Below are positions 1 to 5,585 of a DNA stretch of 5,585 nt, in pieces (positions within the stretch are counted from its first letter, which is position 1; the number at the start of each line of letters is the position of its first letter). The DNA lies in NCBI GenBank assembly GCA_902496505.1, contig CABVBB010000178.1:1-5585 (forward strand), read 5' to 3'. A model generated the notes under the pieces. The model was not told where the DNA came from. It saw only the letters and a program-made list of their open reading frames with translations, and did no database searches. The position numbers and the translations under genes were made by a program. The DNA is from an uncultured Peptococcaceae bacterium (GTDB lineage: Bacteria; Bacillota; Peptococcia; Peptococcales; Peptococcaceae).

Positions 1-710
1 TCCAAACCGATCTCGCCCTCACCGATCTTGGCATGACGGTCCTTGTGGCTGCCTTGGGGATTCATGCTGTCATTGAGATGGATAGCTTTGAGCCGCTCCA
101 AACCAATGATGCAGTCAAACTCTATCAAAACGCCGTCCAAATCATGAACGATGTCATAGCCGCCGTCATGAACATGGCAGGTATCCAGACAGACTCCGAT
201 CTGATCCTGGCATTCCACTCGATCGATGATCTCCCGCAGTTCTTCAAAATTGCGGCCGATCTCCGTGCCCTTGCCGCTCATGGTCTCCAAAAGTACCGTC
301 GTTTGCTGCTCGGGCTGTAGTAGGTCATTGAGCAGTCCTGCGATCTGACGGATGCCCTGCTCTGTGCCTTGTCCAACATGGCTGCCCGGGTGAAAATTGT
401 ACATATTGCCCGGCAAATAAGCCATACGTTCCAGATCATCTGCCATGGTCATGCGGGCAAATTCCCGCACTTTCTCATCAGCTGAACAGGCGTTGAGCGT
501 ATAGGGCGCATGCGCCAAGAGCACTTGAAAGTGATGTGCCTGGGCCAGCTCCAAATAATTGGCGATATCCTCAGGATCGATGGCCTTAGCCTTGCTGCCC
601 CGGGGATTGCGTGTAAAAAACTGAAAGGTATTAGCACCAATTTTAAGGGCATCCTTGCCCATAGCCAGAAAGCCTTTTGATGCTGATAAATGACAGCCTA
701 TGGTTAACAT
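1..710 (-). CDS. nfo: Endonuclease IV (AP endonuclease), C-terminus cut by left edge
   Basis: Zinc-dependent AP endonuclease of the xylose-isomerase-like TIM-barrel family. It cleaves DNA 5' of abasic sites in base excision repair, in the cytoplasm. The window holds 236 codons from ATG at 710. Family members are about 280-300 residues, so roughly 45-60 C-terminal residues lie outside. Visible motifs in order are [11 protein letters not shown] near the start, [12 protein letters not shown] (27-38), FHPGSHVG (106-113), [13 protein letters not shown] (140-152), [15 protein letters not shown] (173-187) and HLNDS followed by [13 protein letters not shown]. Eight of the nine zinc ligands known from E. 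coli Nfo align: His67, His107, Glu142, Asp176, His179, His211, Asp224 and His226. The ninth (E. coli Glu261) would be beyond the edge. The start is fixed by the early family motif and a GGAGG site 7 nt upstream. The gene overlaps the ogt stop by 7 nt (ATGTTAA), so it is co-transcribed and probably translationally coupled. Confidence 0.97.
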   Translation of the reverse strand, partial: MLTIGCHLSASKGFLAMGKDALKIGANTFQFFTRNPRGSKAKAIDPEDIANYLELAQAHHFQVLLAHAPYTLNACSADEKVREFARMTMADDLERMAYLPGNMYNFHPGSHVGQGTEQGIRQIAGLLNDLLQPEQQTTVLLETMSGKGTEIGRNFEELREIIDRVECQDQIGVCLDTCHVHDGGYDIVHDLDGVLIEFDCIIGLERLKAIHLNDSMNPQGSHKDRHAKIGEGEIGL

Positions 711-1180
711 GTTTTTGCCTCCATTACTTGCCGCTCCAGTGACAGCAGCATTTCTTTTTTGTCCAGTCCGCCGCCGTAGCCAACCAAGCGGCCATCTGCA
801 CCGATCACTCGATGGCAGGGAATGACGATAGCGATGGGATTGCGGTTATTCGCTCCGCCGATAGCCCGACAGGCTTTAGGATTCCCTATTTGCCGGGCAA
901 TATCACCGTAGCTGCGTACCTCGCCATAAGGGATCGTCTCTAAAGCGCGCCAGACGCTTTGCTGAAAGGCTGTTCCTTTAGGCGCCAGCGGCAGATCGAA
1001 CGACAAACGTCTGCCAGCAAAATATTCCTCTAGCTCTTCTTGACAGCGCTTGATCAACGGCGTTTCCCTCCGCTCGGCACCTTCTGGCAGCTCTTGAGCA
1101 AAACTGATCTCTGTGATCGCGCTGTCCTCTTCGACGATCATGATCTCCCCAATGGGAAAATGGTAGATCCAAGCCTCCAT
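704..1180 (-). CDS. ogt: Methylated-DNA--protein-cysteine S-methyltransferase
   Basis: A 158-residue suicide repair protein that moves the alkyl group from O6-alkylguanine (and O4-alkylthymine) in DNA to its own cysteine, a one-use reaction. The N-terminal part (about 1-68) is the poorly conserved RNase H-like MGMT domain. The C-terminal DNA-binding/active domain starts near [21 protein letters not shown]. By alignment with human AGT, Tyr91 is the nucleotide-flipping tyrosine, Arg105 in [12 protein letters not shown] is the arginine finger, Asn114 is the hinge asparagine, the active site is Pro-Cys122-His-Arg in IPCHRVIG, and Glu143 ([11 protein letters not shown]) closes the catalytic network. 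Length matches single-domain Ogt/MGMT; there is no Ada-type regulatory domain, so it should not act as its own transcription factor. The start at 1180 has a strong AGGAGG site. It is first in an operon with nfo. The ogt symbol is by family; some genomes would call it adaB or mgmt. Confidence 0.97.
   Translation of the reverse strand: MEAWIYHFPIGEIMIVEEDSAITEISFAQELPEGAERRETPLIKRCQEELEEYFAGRRLSFDLPLAPKGTAFQQSVWRALETIPYGEVRSYGDIARQIGNPKACRAIGGANNRNPIAIVIPCHRVIGADGRLVGYGGGLDKKEMLLSLERQVMEAKTC
718..722 (-). promoter_or_regulatory. Ribosome binding site of nfo
   Basis: GGAGG on the minus strand lies 7 nt before the ATG at 710. It sits inside the last codons of ogt, so nfo has its own strong initiation site despite the overlap. 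This supports 710 as the start. Confidence 0.85.
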
Positions 1181-1188
1181 AGTACGTT

Positions 1189-1194
1189 CCTCCT
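1189..1194 (-). promoter_or_regulatory. Ribosome binding site of ogt
   Basis: AGGAGG (within AGAAGGAGGAA) on the minus strand, 8 nt before the ATG at 1180. It is a near-perfect anti-16S match and fixes the ogt start. Confidence 0.9.
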
Positions 1195-1214
1195 TCTGGT
1201 CAGATCTTGCTCAC

Positions 1215-1243
1215 ATTATACGCTAAAATCAAAAGCCTGTCGA
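1215..1243 (-). promoter_or_regulatory. Sigma-A/sigma-70 type promoter of ogt-nfo
   Basis: On the minus strand the -35 box TCGACA (1243-1238, 5 of 6 to TTGACA) is followed by a 17-bp spacer and a perfect -10 box TATAAT (1220-1215). The start of transcription should fall near 1208, giving a leader of about 28 nt before the ogt ATG. It lies just after the terminator of the upstream gene, so ogt-nfo is an independent unit with constitutive-looking expression. I saw no clear operator palindrome overlapping the boxes. Confidence 0.82.
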
Positions 1244-1277
1244 CTCACTCCATCCCCCCAACAAGTGATCTCATACC

Positions 1278-1323
1278 AAAAAATCCCCAGCAGATGCGTC
1301 TTACAGCACCTATCCGCTGGGGA
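1278..1323 (-). terminator. Rho-independent terminator after the GGDEF gene
   Basis: On the minus strand a 12-bp stem (UCCCCAGCGGAU paired with AUCUGCUGGGGA, one G-U wobble; arms 1323-1312 and 1295-1284) encloses a 16-nt loop and is followed directly by six U (1283-1278). It starts 7 nt after the TAA at 1333-1331. The wobble pair becomes an A-C mismatch in plus-strand RNA and the U tract exists only on the minus side, so it acts for the leftward genes. Confidence 0.92.
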
Positions 1324-1330
1324 ATCCTTC

Positions 1331-3907
1331 TTATTGAGGATAATACTGGCTGACATTGATAAAAGACAGCAGCCAAAAGGTGTGATCCTGGCAAGTAATA
1401 ACGGCGGCTGACATTTCCAGCCAGGCCTTATTTTCAGCAGAATAAAAGACTTCTGTCTTTTTATTGGATGCCAGCAAACGCTCTGCTCGACAATTTTGGC
1501 AAGGCGTTTTGCCAGCACCCAGCAGCTCATAGCAACACTCACCAGTATGATAGGCAGGCTTTTGCTCCTTGAGGTGCTGATTGACAAAGACGACCTCTCG
1601 ACTGTCTGGATCAATGACGCAAAGAGATATGGTCAAATGATCGAGAATTTTTTGCAGCAGTCTTTGGGAACGCTGCATTTTATCCTGCGTCCGATTTTTG
1701 AGCAGAAATATGCTGATCACCTCTGCTGCAAAATGCAAAGTTGCGATCTGCTCCTTTGTCCAAAATCGCTTGACCAGATGATCATCCAGACCAATGAAGC
1801 CGATGATCTGCCCATGATCTTTGATGGCACACTGCAAGATGGAGGGAATAGCCGCGCCCGTTTCAGCCAAAGGATAGCGGCCATCCAGCTCCCTTCCATC
1901 AGAACAATAGAAAATGCCGTTCTCGTCAAACCATTCGTAGCGGCGTTCATTTTCCTGACGGGTAGTAGAGAGGTTTTGCCAATGCTCCTTTTTCGGATCG
2001 ATCCCTGGCGCGCACCATTCAAAGGTATTGCGGCAGTGGTCACTGTCCTCGACATTTTCAAAAATGTAGACCCGGCTGACTTGATATTTCTTGCCGATCA
2101 GTTCCAGCATCTGCATGATAGCTGCATCGACCGCCTCTGTTTGGTAGATCACCTGGAAGATGCCTTGCAGCAGCTCTTGGTTGGCATGCCGCTCGTTTTC
2201 ATCCGAATCGATATATTCATTGATGGCACTGATCAATCCCTGCGAAAAATCAGTGTAGATCTCCTGACCGCTGGCTTCATCATACAGGACAAAGCAGTTC
2301 TTGCCCTGCCGCTTGGCCTGATAAAGCGCACAATCCGCTTTATGATAAAGCGTCTTAAAATCGCTGCCGTGCCGCGGCGCTTCCGCTATGCCAATGCTGC
2401 AGGATACCGCCGCTTCGATACCAGACAGCTGCATATCCGATAACGCCTGGAGCAGCTGCTGAGCTCGTTTTTCTGTCTCCTGACCGTCCAAATGCGAGAT
2501 AAAGGCAGCGAATTCGTCACCGCCGATACGACCCACGATCGCATCTTCGCCAAAGATCTGCTTAATGACCTTGGCCGCTTCGATCAAATAAGCGTCGCCG
2601 AATAGATGCCCATACCGATCATTGACCTGCTTGAAATTGTCCAAATCAATGATATAAAAAGCTTGGTGCAAAAACGGCTCATTTTGCAGTCTTTTGTCAA
2701 TGAGCGCTTGGGCTGCACCTTTATTATATAAGCGGGTCAGCGTATCCCTTTGAGCCCGCTCCAATAATAGCTGTGACTGCCGTTTTTCATCGTCGATATC
2801 GATGATAACGCCTACCGCCCTGATTGGTCTGCCGATATGGTCGAACTGCGTCGTTCCCCGAATGCGGCACCAGATATATTGCTCAGCCTGTTTTTGGATG
2901 CGCAGCTCACATTCTACATAGGGTACGCCTGCTGAGATACTTTGCAGAAGCTCCTTTAGCTTAGGCTGATCAGGCGGCCAGATATGCGTCTGGGCTAAAT
3001 GTTCTCCTATCTGCTGACGGATCGGCTGATAAGCAAACAATTTGTCCCAGTTGTCCGAAAAAGTCAGCGTATCTTGCAAAAGATCCCACTCGATCAAAAT
3101 ATCATTCGTCTGATCCATAATGATCTTGTGCAGCTCCAGGCTTAGCCGCAGCTCTTCTTCCGCCTTCTTAGCTCGGGTCACATCCACTAAGATGCAGTAA
3201 AAAGAGGCTGTGCCCTGCTCGTCTACGACCAACTGCCCTTTATCCAGGACCCAGATGCGCTCGCCGTCCTTGCGGATCAAACGATATTCGATCTCCTTAG
3301 TCGAGCTGTTTTGCAGCTGCCGCTGCACCTCCTCCCAGGAGGGTTCACGGTCGGCCGGTTCCAGCATCTCCCAAAAGCTGTCGTGGAACTGCTGCTCGAT
3401 CTCCTCACGGGTATAGCCAGTCATCTCCAAAAAGCCCTGATTTACTTCTAGGATCGTCAGCTCATCATTATCAAGGCACTGCACCAGTCCTCCCGGAACA
3501 CGCTCCATCAGCTGCATCACCTGCTGCCCAGCTACAGCTGAGCAGCCTGCTACCTGGAGGCGTTCGCCCAAAAGCTGCTCGTCCTCCAGGCGGCAGACAA
3601 AGAGGATCTGCCGCTCTTCTGGCCAGACGTTTTCCATAAGGACGATCCGCAGAGAAATGAGACAGGTATCTTCTCCAGTCGGCATGACTGATACCTCTTT
3701 TAAGATCCCCGCTTTATCTGAGCCCATCTGCAAATAGCGCTTGACATCCTGAGCAAATTCCATCCGCCCCAGCCATTGCTTTTCTATAGTCGTGCGCCAC
3801 TTCAAATCAGGTGACATCAAAGACAGCACGGCTTCTATGTCCTGCTGCTCCCACAGCTCAGCATGCAGCTTATTCAGCCATGTCCTGGCCATCTTTTCCA
3901 ACTCCAT
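1331..3907 (-). CDS. Diguanylate cyclase: NTF2-like, PAS, PAS, GGDEF, GAF, PAS
   Basis: An 858-residue multi-sensor protein predicted to make c-di-GMP from two GTP. Domains from the ATG at 3907: NTF2/SnoaL-like (about 1-120); PAS (about 129-245, ending in the usual DVTRAKKAEEEL linker); a second PAS_3-like domain (about 262-380); GGDEF (about 383-545); GAF (about 575-738, with GIFYCSDGRELDGRYPL and QIIGFIGLDDH); and a C-terminal PAS-like domain (about 745-858) with Cys791, Cys792, Cys803 and Cys806. The cyclase looks active: DTLTRLYNK, metal-binding Asp421 in DLDNFKQVND, and intact GGDEF at 462-466. The I-site RxxD is replaced by GEDA (453-456), so product inhibition through that site is unlikely. 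No transmembrane segment or signal peptide is evident, so it is probably cytoplasmic. An in-frame GTG at 3961 would add 18 residues but has no ribosome binding site; ATG at 3892 is a weaker alternative. Ligands are unknown. Confidence 0.93.
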   Translation of the reverse strand: MELEKMARTWLNKLHAELWEQQDIEAVLSLMSPDLKWRTTIEKQWLGRMEFAQDVKRYLQMGSDKAGILKEVSVMPTGEDTCLISLRIVLMENVWPEERQILFVCRLEDEQLLGERLQVAGCSAVAGQQVMQLMERVPGGLVQCLDNDELTILEVNQGFLEMTGYTREEIEQQFHDSFWEMLEPADREPSWEEVQRQLQNSSTKEIEYRLIRKDGERIWVLDKGQLVVDEQGTASFYCILVDVTRAKKAEEELRLSLELHKIIMDQTNDILIEWDLLQDTLTFSDNWDKLFAYQPIRQQIGEHLAQTHIWPPDQPKLKELLQSISAGVPYVECELRIQKQAEQYIWCRIRGTTQFDHIGRPIRAVGVIIDIDDEKRQSQLLLERAQRDTLTRLYNKGAAQALIDKRLQNEPFLHQAFYIIDLDNFKQVNDRYGHLFGDAYLIEAAKVIKQIFGEDAIVGRIGGDEFAAFISHLDGQETEKRAQQLLQALSDMQLSGIEAAVSCSIGIAEAPRHGSDFKTLYHKADCALYQAKRQGKNCFVLYDEASGQEIYTDFSQGLISAINEYIDSDENERHANQELLQGIFQVIYQTEAVDAAIMQMLELIGKKYQVSRVYIFENVEDSDHCRNTFEWCAPGIDPKKEHWQNLSTTRQENERRYEWFDENGIFYCSDGRELDGRYPLAETGAAIPSILQCAIKDHGQIIGFIGLDDHLVKRFWTKEQIATLHFAAEVISIFLLKNRTQDKMQRSQRLLQKILDHLTISLCVIDPDSREVVFVNQHLKEQKPAYHTGECCYELLGAGKTPCQNCRAERLLASNKKTEVFYSAENKAWLEMSAAVITCQDHTFWLLSFINVSQYYPQ

Positions 3908-5585
3908 ACCCTTCTCCCTTTCCTGGCATGATATTTGCTTCGACGTAGCTGGTGATATCACCTAATAGGGCACAAAACATCCGTCTGCCGCCGCTTTCTG
4001 CCAAAAAAGCAACATGTGCATACATCCATTGTATCCCGCCGTCAGAACGCATCTGACGGAAAACCACATCCGCCCCTTGATCCATGTGCTCGATAGCTTG
4101 GCCGAGCGCCATTTGCACCTGCTGCCAATCCTCTGGCAATATCCACTGCTGCAAATGCCGACAGGGCTGATCACTGCTGCCCTTATCACAGCCCAAAAGC
4201 TTGTAATACCCCTCTGTGGCCCGCAAAAGATCCAGATTATCCTTGGCGTATTCGCAGATGATCATATTACGCAGAAGCTCACTTAATATCCGTTCCGTAA
4301 AACCATCCACGTGGAGCAATTCATCAAAATGGACAATGCTTAGTCCGCGATGCTTTTCCAGCATCTTGAGCTGAGTCTTATCCAATAGCAGCTTTTCAAA
4401 ATCGCTTTGGCTCATTGGCTCATAATAATAGTATCCTTGGGCATATTTACAGCCGACCCCCAACAAAAATTCCACCTGTTCCCGTGTCTGTACGCCCTCG
4501 GCGATGACCTCAAGATTCAGCCATTTGGCCATACGCACGACTGCTTCCACAATATTGCCGCCTTTTTGTCCGCCTGCTAAAAACTGCATATCCATCTTCA
4601 AGATGTCCACATTGATCGCCTGCAAAATATTAAGCGACGAATACCCACTGCCGAAATCATCCATCAAGATCGTAAACCCCTGCTCTCTGAGCACCTCGAT
4701 GACCCTCTGCAGCTGCTGTACATTTTGTGCACAGGCGCTTTCGGTGATCTCTAATTCCAAAAGAGCCGGTGGGATCTGATATTTTTCCACCAAAGCCTGC
4801 AGCTTGACCGTAAAGCGGTGATCATACAGATGCACCTGCGAGACGTTGACAGATATGGGCATCAAAGGCTCACCTTTAAGGCGCCACCTGCTTATGTCCT
4901 GACAGACCTGCTCCCAAACATACATATCCATTTCCAAAATAAAACCATTGCGCTCAAACAGCTCGACAAATTCCTTGGGATTGACCAGCCCTCTCTCTGG
5001 AGAATTCCAGCGCACCAGTGCTTCTGCACCGATAATGCGGCCCGTCTCCATCTCACATTTGGGCTGATAATAGACCACGAACTCCCCTTTTTGCAGAGCG
5101 ATCTCCATATTATTCAAAATCTGTTGCTCCAGGAGCAGATCTTCCCGCATATGATCATCGTAAAAGGCCAAATGCTGCTGATAATTGCCCTTGACCGTAT
5201 TGAGCGCCAAAATCGCTCGGTCGCACATGCTGCTTATCGGCAGCTGGACATCCATGATCCGATAGACCCCCATAGCCAGCGTCAGCTCCATATTGATAGG
5301 ATAAGCCTTCAAGCAAACCAAAAGCTCCTTGGCGATCCTTTGCAGATCGTCACCATCATAAGGCAGGCAGACCGCAAATACATCAGAGGTGATCCGCCCG
5401 CATACGCCCTTTTTCCTCAGTAAGCTGCTCAATTTGCCGCCCAAATAATGCAGCAGATTGTCGCCCTCCTGGGTGCCATACAGCTCATTGACCAATTTAA
5501 ACCGCTCGATATCGATACACAGCATGGCATACGTCTCATCGGAGTGCTCCTTCAGCAAAGCAGCGCTTTTATCATAGAAAAAGGG
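3870..5585 (-). CDS. c-di-GMP phosphodiesterase: degenerate GGDEF, EAL, PAS; N-terminus cut by right edge
   Basis: The frame is open to the window edge (571 residues), so the true start lies outside; an in-frame TTG at 5558 falls inside the GGDEF domain and is not a real start. Numbering is from the first codon at 5585. Residues 1-150 are a GGDEF domain missing its first strands: the CIDIERFKLVNELYG motif is present but the signature is TSDVF (66-70), so cyclase activity is unlikely. Residues about 152-404 are an EAL domain, which hydrolyses c-di-GMP to pGpG. All catalytic positions known from RocR align: Glu188 (EAL), Asn247, Glu279, Asp309, Asp310, Lys330, Glu363 and Gln383, and the loop-6 DFGSGYSS motif is intact, so activity is predicted. 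Residues about 434-549 form a PAS_3-like domain ending GDITS. The C-terminal tail after it is short and glycine-rich. The stop (TAA 3872-3870) lies 38 nt inside the next gene. Further sensor domains may precede the fragment. Confidence 0.94.
   Translation of the reverse strand, partial: PFFYDKSAALLKEHSDETYAMLCIDIERFKLVNELYGTQEGDNLLHYLGGKLSSLLRKKGVCGRITSDVFAVCLPYDGDDLQRIAKELLVCLKAYPINMELTLAMGVYRIMDVQLPISSMCDRAILALNTVKGNYQQHLAFYDDHMREDLLLEQQILNNMEIALQKGEFVVYYQPKCEMETGRIIGAEALVRWNSPERGLVNPKEFVELFERNGFILEMDMYVWEQVCQDISRWRLKGEPLMPISVNVSQVHLYDHRFTVKLQALVEKYQIPPALLELEITESACAQNVQQLQRVIEVLREQGFTILMDDFGSGYSSLNILQAINVDILKMDMQFLAGGQKGGNIVEAVVRMAKWLNLEVIAEGVQTREQVEFLLGVGCKYAQGYYYYEPMSQSDFEKLLLDKTQLKMLEKHRGLSIVHFDELLHVDGFTERILSELLRNMIICEYAKDNLDLLRATEGYYKLLGCDKGSSDQPCRHLQQWILPEDWQQVQMALGQAIEHMDQGADVVFRQMRSDGGIQWMYAHVAFLAESGGRRMFCALLGDITSYVEANIMPGKGEGYGVGKDGQDMAE
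3914..3918 (-). promoter_or_regulatory. Ribosome binding site deciding the cyclase start
   Basis: GGGAG (in AAAGGGAGAAGGGT) on the minus strand lies 6 nt before the ATG at 3907 and inside the upstream gene's coding sequence. It favours this ATG over the GTG at 3961, which follows an in-frame TAG and lacks a purine-rich site, and over the ATG at 3892. Confidence 0.65.

Noticed and set aside
449..652. Small minus-strand frame inside nfo
   Set aside because: It is an alternative frame within the strongly conserved endonuclease IV coding region.
1040..1411. Plus-strand frame crossing the ogt 5' end, promoter and terminator
   Set aside because: It crosses well-supported minus-strand regulatory signals and encodes no recognisable protein.
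1496..2443. Plus-strand 315-codon open frame opposite the cyclase gene
   Set aside because: It lies antisense to the GGDEF/GAF/PAS region, whose translation is clearly homologous to known families. Its own translation has no recognisable domain and it has no convincing ribosome binding site. It is a shadow frame.
3959..3961. GTG as the start of the cyclase gene
   Set aside because: It follows an in-frame TAG, has no ribosome binding site, and would lengthen the overlap to 92 nt. The 18 extra residues do not look like part of the N-terminal domain.
3870..3961. Frameshift splitting one long protein into two
   Set aside because: The upstream PAS domain ends naturally before the stop, and the downstream protein starts with its own ribosome binding site and a separate domain. 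Two overlapping genes explain it better, though sequencing error cannot be formally excluded.
4818..5423. Plus-strand 201-codon open frame opposite the EAL gene
   Set aside because: Antisense to the conserved GGDEF-EAL coding sequence; its product (rich in His, Ile, Leu and Gln) looks like a reverse-strand artefact.
5556..5558. TTG as the start of the phosphodiesterase gene
   Set aside because: The frame stays open to the edge (PFFYDKSAALL before it), and this upstream stretch fits the first helix of a GGDEF domain. The gene must begin outside the window.

Overview
The window looks like a chromosomal fragment of a Gram-positive, low-to-medium G+C bacterium (Firmicutes/Clostridia). The grounds are the clostridial style of the endonuclease IV motifs, the strong AGGAGG-type ribosome binding sites, a sigma-A type promoter, and the multi-domain GGDEF/EAL/PAS/GAF protein architectures common in that group. 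Base composition is about 50% G+C by eye, so a particular genus cannot be named. All four genes lie on the minus strand, so transcription runs from the right edge towards the left. Nothing suggests a mobile element, phage, CRISPR array or RNA gene.

Reading in the direction of transcription, the right part (5585 to 1331) holds two large cyclic-di-GMP genes that overlap. The first is cut by the right edge. It encodes a degenerate GGDEF domain (TSDVF), a complete EAL phosphodiesterase domain and a C-terminal PAS domain. The second starts inside the end of the first (38-nt overlap with the preferred ATG start). It encodes an 858-residue protein: NTF2-like domain, PAS, PAS, intact GGDEF, GAF, and a C-terminal PAS-like domain with a cysteine cluster. 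The pair probably makes opposing enzymes, one degrading and one synthesising c-di-GMP, from one message with coupled translation. A clear Rho-independent terminator follows 7 nt after the second stop codon.

The left part (1243 to 1) is a separate DNA-repair unit. It has its own near-consensus promoter, a complete methylated-DNA-protein cysteine methyltransferase gene (ogt type), and a 7-nt overlap into nfo (endonuclease IV), which runs off the left edge with about 236 residues present. Together the two would repair O6-alkylguanine directly and incise abasic sites, including those left after alkylated bases are removed.

The window is densely coding. The only noncoding gap is about 150 bp (1181-1330), and it is accounted for by the terminator, promoter and ogt leader. 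I see no unmistakably new system. The most interesting points are the coupled phosphodiesterase/cyclase pair, the cyclase with sensor domains on both sides of its GGDEF domain and no I-site, and the cysteine-containing terminal PAS domain.
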